The notes under the pieces are model-generated. The model did not search any database. It had not been told where the DNA came from and was given only the letters and a program-made list of their open reading frames with translations. Below, piece after piece: positions 25,661-36,045 of a stretch of DNA of 64,000 bases. This stretch comes from Colletotrichum lupini. Its lineage: Eukaryota > Ascomycota > Sordariomycetes > Glomerellales > Glomerellaceae. The translations under genes and the position numbers were made by a program. The first letter of the stretch is position 1. Every line of letters starts with the position of its first letter. The DNA lies in contig NC_064672.1 of NCBI RefSeq assembly GCF_023278565.1, positions 6,634,001 to 6,698,000 on the forward strand, given 5' to 3'.

Positions 25661-27030
25661 CTATGAGTAGATTTCCTCGGAGGATGGCTCGTTGCCGTAC
25701 TGCATGTACATCTTAGCTAAATCCAGATCTCAACGTGAGGTGGGCGATAGGGAAACCTACTGCCATATATGACACCTGCATATTCGACTCGCCATTGTTC
25801 TTGTTCAGCCAAATGATCTTGCTAGCGTCGAATTTAACCTTATCGGTTCCCATGGCCTCGTTGATGATGCGTTTCATGTCATCTCGGTACTCAACCTGCT
25901 CGTCCGTGGAGTATGCTTGGTTGATGTATCCTACGGTCCTGGTGTAGTACTTCCTACCGTCGTCATCTTCCGAGTCTGATCCGGCCCCATTATTGTTCTT
26001 CGCCAATCTCATTTTCCTCTGCGTTGGCTCGGCATCTGTATCTTCATCAGAGAATTCCCCATTGTAAAGCTTGCGCCTTCGAAAGCCTTTCGGGTTTTCG
26101 AGAATAGCACACAAGTGTACTTCCAAGCCTAGGCTCTTGAAGGTGTTGTAGATCACCATGTCAAGACCCTTAAGGCAGAACGGAAGGCCGTGCTCCTTCT
26201 CGGTGTGAGGATAAGCGTGTGTGCTGTAGACTCCCAGAAGTCTATCCTTGGACTGGAATTTCTTGGAGCCGAGCAAGTCTACAACCTGCTTGTAGAGTGG
26301 CAGCGAAGTAGGGCTGAAAGCAGATATTTGACCTCCGAGGTCTCCGTTTCCTGCTGTCGCATACAAGTTGTATGTCAGCGTAACCCTGTGACCGGACTTG
26401 ACCTCGAACACTTCGTGTTCGCAGTCGCTGTAGAAGGCCGCCCACTGAATGACAGACTTGGTGGAGCTCTTGGCCCAGTCGAAGGAATGAGTCTGTCCAA
26501 AATGTCTCACGGCCAGCTCGCCACCCTCATGCTTCATCGGAAGACAGACAACCAAGGAGCCAATTTGGTAGGGCGAACGAGGAGTATCGACGTGCGCCTT
26601 GAACTTGCCCGAAGGACCGGAGTAGATCTGTAAAAGGTCATGTCAGAGACATTGAGGTTGTACACCATCATACATCAACCCACTTACATTCATGTTGTAC
26701 AGCTCCGCACGGATTGCCCGCTTGTCTTCGTTCATGTCATAACTGGGGAGAAGAACCTGGCAAACAGCGTCGATGATGCCTGTTTCATACGGGCAGAAGG
26801 TGGTGCAGAAATCACCTGCACCGAGCTTCTGAGCCTTGCGGTAGGTTTCATCGAATTCGTGCCGCCCGTCAAGACCGAATGTAGGTGGGTCAAGCAGGCA
26901 GCTGAAACTCAATAGAGTATTCGTCGATTTCAAAAGGTGTTGACCGTTGCAGGGCTGGATTGAGCTTGAAGGCAGGCATCAAAGACAAATCTGCTCGGTC
27001 GCCTAATTCCTCCAGGGCGTTTGTAATATA
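25661..27030 (-). CDS. 2OG-Fe(II) oxygenase-like protein, 5' end unresolved, possibly broken
   Basis: Minus strand. Supported exons: up to about 26905-26688, 26627-25761 and 25711-25661. The core has YSGPSGKFKAHVDTPRS (iron ligands H and D), LVVCLP...HEGGELAVRH, WAAFYSDCEHEV (distal H) and GHRVTLTYNLY (likely 2-oxoglutarate-binding Arg). These are the hallmarks of a fungal prolyl-4-hydroxylase-like family of unknown substrate. Upstream, TFGLDG...DETYRKA is also a family motif. There is no in-frame ATG before it. A second coding-like stretch in another frame (27030-26893, with LNPALQ and IEFQLPA) looks like the family's N-terminus, so a frameshift or small deletion near 26893-26905 is likely. 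The stop at 25661 (TAG) is followed by 20 more open codons. The gene sits 103 bp from the copia LTR. Confidence 0.7.
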
Positions 27031-27587
27031 CTAGTAGGTACTTAGAGACGTGAAAATGCCTCAACAAGTCTTCCGATCCCAAATGCTGCGACGATGACAG
27101 ACTCGGGACATTCTGAGATGACCAAACTGTACATCACCACAGGGTGTGAGCTGTCTATGTGCCATCATGTGGAACGGCCAATGATTGAGTACAGCTACGG
27201 TTGAGCTTGAACCTGCGAACCGTTTGGAAAGTAAGTCATCGGCATCTCAGACGATACCCAATGTGTTCTTCGTCTACCCGTTCTTTGCCGAGAATCTTTG
27301 TGACTGATAGGAGACCTGTGCGTATCTTGGCAAGCCAAGGGAGCTTGGCTTGCATTTCCACCTAAAGCTGTATACACTTAGGCGTAAAGTAGTCGTCGTT
27401 TATCGACCAAGTAGGTTGAATGCTCATCTCATATATCCCAGTTTGCTTCTTGAGCTATATCCGCTTGATAACGCTGTACCTGCACACGCCAGCCTCAACT
27501 TTGTAGGCTATTGGGGAATTTTACCAAACATTACGTAGCCTCCTTAGTGATTCATACACGTCTCTTCGTCGGCCCAGCCCTACATGC
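27031..27587. other. intergenic between oxygenase-like gene and SDR
   Basis: Host-like composition. Holds the unresolved 5' end of the oxygenase-like gene and the 3' flank of the SDR. No other gene, RNA or repeat seen. Confidence 0.5.
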
Positions 27588-28673
27588 TCAGAGGCCCTTT
27601 TCAACCTCCGCGAAGGCCTCTGCGAACCCAGGCTCCTTCTTCGTCTCTGCCCATATCCTTTCTTTAAGGCCATTCCCCTCAGATGTGTACATCACAGCCG
27701 GCCATCTGAATTCATATTAGCTCTATAATCGCTCCATCCTCAGCTCGCGAGATTCTTGTAGTTTGACTTACGGCTTGATGAGTCCGTCCGAGGTGAAGCT
27801 CCCGTGACTCTCTCTGCCCTTTACTATTGCCGCATCAAGATAGCTCCTAGCGCCAACTTCCACGCTGCGACCAATAGTCTTCTTCATCAGGCCCATGAAC
27901 CATGACTCGCTTGCTGGCTTGACGATATTGGTACCGCTGGTGAGGCCCGAATTGGCGAGATTGACAATGATCTGATTCGGGTTGACGTAGGTCGCAAGCT
28001 TTGCTACGAAAAGCTGGCCCAGGAACTTGGACTGCTGATAATTCTTCCCAGACTCCCACATGGTTTCCTTGTCAGCCGGCTTGAACATGGAACCCGTCAC
28101 CATGTCCTCCTCTGGCGTATGCCAGTACGTGAAATCCGAGCTGACGATAACTAGCCTCGCCTGGTCTCCCGCCGGCTTCTTCTGCTTCATGACCGGGAGT
28201 AGAAGTAGGGCCAGTAATGTGGTAGAGAGGAAATTGACTTGAAGCATGAGTTCGTGGCCTTCCCGGGAGACTATAAAGTTTTGAGCGACCACCGCGGCGT
28301 TGAGGATGACGATGTCGATCCGCGTCAGCTCCTTCTTGCACCGAGCAACAAAGTTTCTGACACTCTCATATGACTCCATTTCCAGGTGCCATACTTGGAT
28401 TTGCGCCATGGGGAATTCCCGTCGTAGGCCTTCGGCGAGGGCCTCCCCCTTTGATGTGTTGCGGACGCCCATAATGAGGCGACCGAGTGAGCGCTCGAGG
28501 AACTGACGGCTGGCTTCGAGCCCGAGGCCGCTACTGGCACCCGTCATGATGAGAGTGCAGTCAGACAAGTCGAATTCTTCCGGGATCTCGGCTGGTGTGA
28601 TGACGGCCTGGCGGTACAGGAAGGATAGCGGATTGGCTTCCCAGCCCGCCTGGCTAGCCAACTCATTGGACAT
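27588..28673 (-). CDS. short-chain dehydrogenase/reductase (SDR)
   Basis: Two exons, 28673-27772 and 27705-27588, giving 339 aa. The 66-nt intron is supported by gtaagt, a ttcag acceptor and a well-conserved tail (AVMYTSEGNGLKERIW). Rossmann cofactor motif TGASSGLG at 44-51, NAA at 125-127, catalytic Ser in IVSSD (178-179) and YQQSK at 212-216 make up a complete SDR active site. TG-type glycine spacing and Arg after the second strand (GVRN) suggest NADP(H), by inference. It resembles the retinol dehydrogenase/WW-oxidoreductase-like SDRs often found in fungal secondary metabolism, but no synthase gene is nearby. Substrate unknown; likely cytosolic with no signal peptide. Confidence 0.9.
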
Positions 28674-30125
28674 TTTGGGCGATTAGTAGGCAGAAAGTCT
28701 AAGCTTGGTGAAGATTTTAGCAATAGCTGCGTCGTCTGTTTCTGGAAACAAGCTTGAAAGAGCTCGAGAGGCGACGTCGACGTTTGATATATCCCGCCGG
28801 CCGATCCGACAAATATGGAGCCAAGAAACACCAAACAAGTTGAGAGGGCCCCTGGTTCCAGCTCCTGCTCGCATGTGGTCGGAGAAGGGGTTATCTGGTG
28901 TGGTATTTGATGTCATGCGGTCTGCTCTTGTGTCGCAGAACCTTTGACTTTTGACCGGGTTCCCCCACGGGGGGCGCGGTGTGCATCGAGGACCGAGCGG
29001 GCGGACGTTGAACGGTCTTGAGACGCGCCAATGTCCCTCCGGGGGACCGGACGCTTATTCGCGCTTGGATTGGGCGCTTAAGGGGTGTCGAGGTTTATCA
29101 TGCGTGCGACGTCAAGCAACCCTCCAGATTTGTGTCATTTTGGTACAGGTGCTGGACGGGGCCTGTCAAGGTCAGTGATGGACGTTTTGCATGAGGGGCT
29201 GTTTCGTCGCACGATCTACCGCAAGGTCGACTCAGCGCAGGGGTCAGGGATATCGGGATGTTAGGGGTCCACGACGCTCGGTGTGCGAGGTCTAAGAAAA
29301 GAAGCAGTTGCTTAGTCACCGACTGCAACGCTATTGACTTGAGTGTCGAAGCAGAACGGTGACACTGAGGCATCGTCTGAATACCTGGGCTGTAGGTTGC
29401 TGCTCCATCTGATGGATGAGATGTATTTAAGCAAGGCTTTTGTGTGAATGTTTCAACAGCCGCTAAGCTTTCAGCCAGTGTATCGGGGTGGCATGATGAA
29501 AATGCAATTCGGTGGGGACAACTCACACCGAGACATACCGAACTGGCCGAGTGCACACGGTTCGGTGTACAAGACACTTCGCTGAGAGGGTAGGATGACT
29601 CAGCATTCCAATAGTGGACCGGAGGGACTTCGGGTGAGGCCGGCCATGGCCTGTGCTCGAAGACTGGTCACCATAGTTAGGTACGTAGACAAGTCTGCCC
29701 CTCCCCCTCCAGCTTGATTCGCCCTCGGATGGTGGGGTTAAAGGAAAGATGGGCGGGACCTGGAACCAGACGAGTGGGAGAAGAATGCAACCTTGGCCTT
29801 TCTGGACGCCGTTTCGTCCTTTGCCAAACGTCGAGTCTCGTCACCGCCAATCCGCTGTCACTTCTTCTCGAACCACTCTCATCCAAGCACCTACACAATC
29901 AACGACCACCCCTCCCTCTGCCTCTCCGGCCCCAAACCACCTGCAGGATTCGAGAAGCGAAGAACCTTTGTTCCCTCTCGTCCTATCTAACTTTCTCTTT
30001 GTCTCCAACCTTTCCCGCTCGCACCCGGACCCCAGTCTCCACCAAAGGGACCACCTCCTCCTCGTTCCTCCTCCGCCGCCGTTCTCTTAGCACTCCCGAT
30101 CCCGAACATCCGCCAGCCGCAAAAC
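28674..30125. other. shared upstream region of SDR and coactosin genes
   Basis: About 1.45 kb between two divergent start codons. The last ~270 bp (29860-30120) is pyrimidine-rich, typical of promoters/5' leaders of highly expressed fungal genes. Short open stretches are not supported as genes. Confidence 0.6.
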
Positions 30126-30566
30126 ATGTCCGGTCTCGACGCCCCTGAAATTGCCGCGGCCTACGATGCCGTTCGCTCCGACAAGGACGAGACGAGCTGG
30201 CTCCTCATCTCCTACGCCAGCGCCGTCGGCAACAAGATGACCCTCACAAAGACGGGCACTGGCGGCCTGTCCGAGCTGGCCTCGGAGCTGGACGACTCAC
30301 AGGTCCAGTACGCCTACGTCCGCGTCGAGTACGCCAACGACGTTGAGAGCAAGCGCGTCAAGTTCGCCTTTGTCATTTGGATCGGCCAGAACACAAAGAT
30401 TATGCGCAAGGCCCGCGTCAGCATCGAGAGCAGCGAGGTCAAGAGGGTGCTGCCGCACCACAGCATAACAGTCAACGCCGACCACAAGGGCGACTTGGAC
30501 GAGGACGACATTGTCAAGCGGTTGCGCAAGGCTGGCGGTGCTGACTACAACGGTGGACGCGGCTAG
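30126..30566 (+). CDS. coactosin-like ADF-H domain actin-binding protein
   Basis: Single exon, 146 aa, full length for the family. The whole protein is one ADF-H/coactosin domain: N-terminal helix region (APEIAAAYDAVRSD), central strands QYAYVRVEYA and VKFAFVIWIG, then helix-forming KIMRKARVSI and the C-terminal RKAGGADY typical of coactosins. Coactosin binds F-actin and regulates filament turnover in the cytosol. The codon bias is strong (C-ending codons), which suggests a well-expressed housekeeping gene. It is the most conventional gene in the window. The ATG follows a pyrimidine-rich leader (aaaacATGtc). Confidence 0.93.
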   Translation: MSGLDAPEIAAAYDAVRSDKDETSWLLISYASAVGNKMTLTKTGTGGLSELASELDDSQVQYAYVRVEYANDVESKRVKFAFVIWIGQNTKIMRKARVSIESSEVKRVLPHHSITVNADHKGDLDEDDIVKRLRKAGGADYNGGRG

Positions 30567-32664
30567 ATGCCAGGCTGGCTCGCTTAACCAACGAGGATTG
30601 GCCTTTTTTCGAGACCAAAGGGGGGGAACAAAAATCTGCACGCATATATATTTCAAGGGGGAGTTCAGAGAGTGGCTGTGGCCGGTGGGATTTGAGCTAC
30701 GAGTACAACGGTATCTGGCCAGGCGGAGGCGCTTCAGGGAGCGGCATGCATACTCTTTTTAAATACAGCATACACCTTGGATAAATATTTTGGAACCCAA
30801 CATGGGGACCGGGCGCAAGCCGAGAGAATCAAGGGACTTTTATTTCTTGTCAAGCAAGCCATCTGCTAGTCCCTCGCCCAGGTGCCAGCGATACGCTAAT
30901 GCCTGAGCATGAAAATACGGCTCAGGAATTGGGACGTCTCCTCCGCCCCTCGACAACAGGCTCTTGGGAGATATCCCATTCGGTCTCCATTGCCGGAGTT
31001 CAGATGCTGCCTTGCCTTACCATCCAATCTCCTCCCACCATATATGGCTCTGGACAATCGGACCTCAGTTGAACTCTGTCCTCTTCTCGAGCTAAAACAG
31101 CGTCGTCCTCTGGCGGCTGATCAGCATCTGGGACGATTTCTGTATCGTCGGCGCCTCCACATTCGGGGAAATTTGAACATGGAGTAAGCCGGTGACTTAA
31201 GCAATTAGGCCGTTGGCATTGAGCTGGAAAATCCACCATGTCATCTGGGACGGCCGACGTTCTACGAGTTCCCCCAGTGGTCTCCCCGGGTGCGCACTCG
31301 CCCAAGCCAAGACCCTACCCTTCGACAACCCACTCCGGAGTTGTAGTCGGCTATTGTTTTAAACCCCGGATTCACTGTACGAAGGGTCGCAGAAGGTCCG
31401 GACGCGCTTGCTTCTAAGCATGTATGTTGGCTTTCTCGGACTTTTCGGACTCGCTGGGTGGACAAGCGGTTGAATGGCAAATATGGACTAGCTTGGAGCG
31501 ACGACGAAAGAACTTCGGCGCCTGAAACCGAAGAGCAGAATGAAGAACAATCACACATGCCATCATGATAGCTGCCTGGTGGTTTCGACAATTGCCAGAC
31601 GAGCGATCCGTATACAAGCCTGCGAGCGGCGCAGCTGCCATTGTTATGCTCAAAGATACGATCCGGGATATACCCTTTCTCGATGAACAATTAACACATA
31701 AGTCCACTATGTAGCCGTCCCTAGCCGCTCGGGACAACATTGGACATGTTTCTGACAGAAAGTATTCCCTCAAGAGCCAAGCGGTGGAAAAGGACTTCGG
31801 TTCTCAGCTTGGCTTGGCATGAGGGTGCGCTATGCCACGATAATCCCTCTTGGCACTCGGTCAAAATCTGAATAGGCATGGTTACACCTCGCATCGGGTC
31901 CTCGGCCAAAATAAGCTTACTTCAAGGAGACTGTTTGGGACTTCGGGATGCTAGTAATAGGCAGGCACTGGAACTCCATGCAATGCCAACGTCCTGCCGT
32001 AGGTAGCTAGCCGGGGGATTCCATCGAATTATTAACCGCAAAATTCCCTCATTTTGATTTGCTCGCTTGCTGTTTGCATCGCGAAGCCCGCTACATTTAG
32101 TTCCCTTTACTCACTTCATACCAAGGAACTATTAACTCTCTTGTTAGTTAAACTCCTTTGCTACTGCCACCTCGATTGCTGTTCGGCCTTTAGGGGGATA
32201 CCCAAAGCATAGTCACAACGATCAAGTTGGAAAGGCCTACGACCGTTATCTATGGCCTCTCCCAAACCTTTTGTTAAACCATTCCTTAACAAAAATCAAA
32301 CCCTTGAGATTCCCGTTGAGCCTGAGCTCAAATGGAGAGTTGAATCAGCCCAAAACTAGGGGGTCATGCTTGGTGCCAAGCCATTATAAGAACTTCCGTC
32401 AGTGTGGACCTCTCAGTCACATGTGGCACCAAGACAGAACTTCAGTCACTGTGCCCAGACCTCAACCTTATGAGGCTACTTAGTCTATGGTATTGATACA
32501 CGAGAAGTCAAAAATTCGTATATTGCTGCCAAGCTTAACCCTGGCGGCCCTGAGCTATGTACTGCAACTTCACTATGACTTGGCAGATCCCGCAGGATTA
32601 AAATTGGACTTCGAAAACTTTTACATGCTTTGATTGGGTCGAGTGTAAAATTATCGAGGAAACC
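30567..32664. other. 2.1-kb intergenic stretch without a recognised gene
   Basis: Normal composition. Several minus-strand open stretches (for example 31262-31690, 31414-31773) show no domain, signal peptide or consistent splice model. No repeats or RNA genes recognised. Confidence 0.5.
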
Positions 32665-32796
32665 AAGTCTCTTATTGAGACTTCGGAGTAGGTAGTGTGT
32701 CGAGTCTGATTTATTCTAGTGGGAAGGCAAGCCTCATGACCGAGGCTTGAAAGGTTCAGCCCCTCACTCGCGGAGTATAAAGACTTGATCAAGTCT
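32665..32796 (+). promoter_or_regulatory. promoter of the secreted-protein gene with three inverted repeats and TATA box
   Basis: AAGTCTC-5 nt-GAGACTT (32665-32683), AAGCCTC-6 nt-GAGGCTT (32729-32748) and a perfect 16-bp palindrome agacttgatcaagtct (32781-32796). TATAAAG lies at 32776-32782, 109 bp before the ATG at 32891. The first two repeats share AAGYCTC arms, and aagtctc recurs in the third. Paired half-sites of this kind could bind a dimeric regulator; the factor is unknown. Confidence 0.55.
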
Positions 32797-32890
32797 CACT
32801 ATTCATGAGGTTCCAATCCACCTGCTCTCATCATCAACCGCAATCTCTCAATTAACATCAGAGAGTCTAATTCAATCTACTCTACTCACC

Positions 32891-33673
32891 ATGAAGACTG
32901 TTCTCTCCGCACTCGTGGCGGCCATCATGGCTCGCATCACTTATGTGAGTCGCGGCTCCGACAACCTACCTTTTTTTTATGGGGGTTAGACCCCTTTACT
33001 AAATCTTGCTTTATCTAGGCCTCTCCAGTCGATTCTGGCCTCGTTGCTAGGGATGAGAGTGTGATCCCCTACCCCATCGGCCTTCTGGGCTGGGAGGGGC
33101 CCCTTACCCCCGGAGGTCCTGATGTGCACTACGAGGGCGCCGACATCGAGGCTATCAACGCCCAGATCCTCATCGACGCCCCCGAGGCCTCCATCTTTGT
33201 CAACATCACTGAGTCCGGTGTTGAACAGAGAGATATGCACGACAATAGCCCTCTCGAAGCTCGCCAGGTACCTATTCCTACCATACTTCAACAGCAGTCT
33301 TACTAATGAACAACAGGCTTATTCTCAAACCTGCGGAGCTGGCCGCTGGGGCCTCGTGTCCCAGATTGATATCCAAACTGGCATCAACCACTTGTACAAC
33401 GTCGGTCGTTGCATCGTGCAGGCGCGTCAGTGCATCCGGACCACCTGCAACCAGGATTCGGCCATTGCGTGGTGCAACGACAACACGTACGCCATCAACG
33501 TCCCCTGCCGCACCGTCGCCGACTTTGCTTCCCTCGCCATGTGGGAATGCGTCAACTGGCGCGAGATCCCCTTCCCGAACCTTCCCTCTACTCAGCGCTT
33601 CCACGAGGCCGAGCGCTGGAATGTTATTCTGTCGGAATGCGGCAACTTCAGCCCCGGTGGCCAGCCGGTTTGA
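32891..33673 (+). CDS. cysteine-rich secreted protein, candidate effector
   Basis: Three exons, 32891-32944, 33019-33267 and 33317-33673, giving 219 aa. The 49-nt second intron has a clear ctaat branch site. Residues 1-18 or so (MKTVLSALVAAIMARITYA) form a hydrophobic signal peptide. A cysteine-free, acidic pro-like region with one N-glycosylation sequon (NIT) follows, ending in EARQ. All eight cysteines lie in the third exon (TCGAGRW, RCIVQARQC, TTCN, WCN, PCRT, WECV, SECG), enough for four disulfides. The CNDN...VPC...DFA pattern resembles a family of secreted ascomycete proteins of unknown role as I recall. Size, secretion signal and cysteine content suggest an apoplastic effector or defence/competition protein, by inference. 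The upstream promoter carries unusual inverted repeats. Confidence 0.85.
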
Positions 33674-34224
33674 TTCTCGCTCGAAGATCCTGGCAAAGTC
33701 ATTGCTGGCTACAAAAAGAGCGTCGATGCCTCGATGTCTCTTTCTTGACCGCAAATATGCACAGCCAGTAGAGCATACGGCCAAGTCCAGATCAAAGGAG
33801 GGAAGACAAGCCGGGTCGATCTCACATGTTGAGCCAAATGCCCTCACAACTCCACTTCTTATTTCATTTATTCTCGTGTATTTAAGTTCTCGGAGGTACC
33901 GAGAATTGCTTCTTATACTCGTGCAATTTTACTTATTACTCCCGCGAACCACGTAAACGTTGATACTTATAGTTTGAGAAAATTCAGTGTCTTCCAGCCC
34001 ATGATGTCTCCGCAAACATAATGTTCTCCACATACGCTTGACGATCCCGGTTTGGTTAGACTACGGGCTAAGTTAAGGGGCTGCCTAAAATCTAGAAGAG
34101 GCTTCCGTCCAACATGACCCAGAGATCTTTCATTCATCTCCCCGAGGCCCTGTTGAATTTCTAATTAATATCACTTGCTTGACACCGCATGTTAGAATCC
34201 ATTCCTCAGCCCTCATCTCATAAG
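33674..34224. other. intergenic
   Basis: 3' flank of the secreted-protein gene and 5' flank of the interrupted gene at 34225. Nothing else recognised. Confidence 0.5.
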
Positions 34225-35259
34225 ATGGCCTCATCTCCAGATGACATCGCAGTCTCGCTGGCTGCATATCGCTCATTCATCTCAACGCAGAACCGCCGCG
34301 CTCTCGATGTTTACGTACCATTCATTGCCACCGCGGTACCTGACGATCCAGAAGACGATGAGGACGTCGAAGAACTCCGCCTGGACGGTCTCAACACGCT
34401 TCTTGACACCACCATCAAAGACTTTGGCGTTTCAGAGCCCAGCGAGATTCTTACACGTTTCGATGAGCTGGCGCCGAGGATTGGCCTCGACGGTACCTAC
34501 GTGATGCAAGAGCACGAAGGCACCTTTGAGGAGCGTGACGCTATTCGTCGCGAGTACCTCTCCGTCATTGAAGAGAGTCTGAAGCGAAAGTCTAGAGAAG
34601 ACGTGCGAGAAACCATTTCGATTCCCGAGGATTTTCGCGTGCTGGCCAGGCTCGTTGACGGTATTGTGGGCTATGGGCTGCCCGTCTTCCGGAACCGGGC
34701 CCACCCGGCCTTCTGGTGGGGTTGCCGAGATGATCTATGCCCGCACGCCGACAGGGTGATGACACCTGAGGACCTGACGCAGCACGCGGGCCTCCCAGAG
34801 GGTTGGCAAATCGCGGGAGGGTGGGCGCCTGGCACAGGGCCTGATGCCAACTTCAGCATTGTGTATAGCCGCGAGTCTGACGAAGATCCTTGGAAGTGGA
34901 GGTACTGTTGGTATCCCTATTACAGGGTAGTTGGTTCGAACCGTAGTTGACGAAGAGATCAATTGAACTATATGAATATCTGCGTAGTAGGTGTAAAAAG
35001 GAGGTTCCAACCGTAGGTTGGGCTGGCTACGATAATCGTAAATAGGGCCCCCAATTGGCCCCTGCGCAGTCGGCTGTATGCCGCGGTCGAATTGGACTTC
35101 CAATCCGACAGGTACACTCTTTCCACGCTGGATCACGGCTTACACATCTTTGAGACAATTCCAGGGTTTCTGGCCTGGTACGCGCATTTCAGGCAGTCCG
35201 ACGAAGTTCCCGGGCCTGACGAGCTGGACGCCAATAGTCTCCTTTTCGGCGAAATCTAG
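34225..35259 (+). pseudogene. gene interrupted by a solo LTR; weak SMI1/KNR4-like resemblance
   Basis: An open frame from ATG 34225 runs into the LTR at 34906 and stops at 34950 (241 aa with a 15-residue LTR-encoded tail). Past the LTR and its duplicated ggtac, the same frame continues with host-like codons to TAG at 35257-35259. The uninterrupted gene would have encoded about 274 aa. The N-terminal half is acidic and helical (DDPEDDEDVEEL). The middle (PEDFRVLARLVDGIVGYGLPVF, then WQIAGGW) is faintly like SMI1/KNR4 (SUKH) domains, but I would not assign it. No introns are needed. The truncated protein could still be made. An ATG at 34189 would add 12 residues. Confidence 0.75.
34906..35110 (-). 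repeat. solo LTR of the copia family, not RIP-mutated
   Basis: 205 bp, TG...CA termini intact on both ends, flanked by ggtac on both sides (34901-34905, 35111-35115). It aligns over its whole length with the mutated LTRs at 3266, 10774 and 25354, but keeps CA/TG dinucleotides throughout. Consistent with LTR-LTR recombination of a full element, leaving one LTR shorter than the usual RIP length threshold. Confidence 0.95.
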
Positions 35260-35830
35260 CCATGGTTTGTGGCCTCGAAGTCGGAATGAAGGAAAAGGAA
35301 ATCATTGCCAAATATTTCCAAAACGAGATATACAGGCGACCTAAGTGAAGCCTACTACGTCCACCAAAAATTCTTGTCATCTCACTCCCCATCATCTAGT
35401 CTACAATGCCCACAAGAATGCACTTTTTGAATGAATGATCATTTCAATCAGGTCACTATAGGTTGTATGTAGCCACGTAAGGGAAAATAGGCCGCACTAT
35501 CGAAACCTTTGGCGAGGAAGGCAGTGGATCGGGTCTTTTAGGGCTCTCAAATACTTACTCAGCAATGCGGGTAAAAGTGACGCATAACTAATCATTGAAC
35601 AAAAGGTGATTGAGAGGAATTGGCGACATAGCAGCACCAGGTTGCAGAAACCATGAACTCACTCAACAAGACGAAACGGTTTTTTTTTTTTTTTTTTTTT
35701 TTAAATCGATAATCAATATTAGGAGTTAGCATCAGCTTCAGAAGATCTCCCCCTGAGGCAACTGTTCCCATACTCAGCTGCCGCTGGATAAGTTAAAGAG
35801 CTAGAGAAGACATCCTTTGGCCTTTGGCTA
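35260..35830. other. intergenic with a long poly-T run
   Basis: 3' flank of the interrupted gene. An uninterrupted run of about 24 T lies at roughly 35680-35702. No gene recognised. Confidence 0.6.
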
Positions 35831-35884
35831 CTGTCGTACAAAAACGGAACCGTAATTACCGGCTAGTAATTACGCCTTATTTAC
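35831..35884 (+). repeat. 54-bp direct repeat, left copy, with internal hairpin
   Basis: Matches 37998-38051 at 50 of 54 positions; the four differences are all transitions. The core cgtaattRc-spacer-gYaattacg can form a 9-bp stem-loop. It lies 161 bp outside the pogo-like element. Confidence 0.85.
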
Positions 35885-36009
35885 TCCATACCCCCCCACC
35901 AGATTTATAGCTCAGCTAGATATCTACTAGTCTGCTCGCAAACTAGGGACTTACTTACTATTAGCTACTTAATAAGCGTCTAACGCACTTTTATACTTAA
36001 GAAAAGATT

Positions 36010-36045
36010 TAATTAGATAGGATTCGAACCCGTAACTCTTAGTAT
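36010..36045 (-). other. tRNA-like 3' half (possible SINE or decayed tRNA) split by the transposon
   Basis: On the minus strand 36030-36020 reads GGTTCGAATCC, a perfect RNA polymerase III B-box/T-loop. It is followed by CTAATTA (36016-36010), which is fully complementary to TAATTAG on the far side of the transposon (minus strand 37976-37970). Spacing suits a T-arm followed by an acceptor stem. The D-arm and anticodon arm could not be folded convincingly, so a tRNA-derived SINE or decayed tRNA is more likely than a working tRNA. Confidence 0.4.

Noticed and set aside
30126..30566. Assignment of the actin-binding gene as cofilin
   Set aside because: The strand and tail pattern and the acidic C-terminal half fit coactosin better than cofilin, which has introns in most fungi and a different N-terminus.
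31262..31773. Overlapping minus-strand open stretches
   Set aside because: No conserved motifs, no consistent splice sites, unusual composition for a protein.
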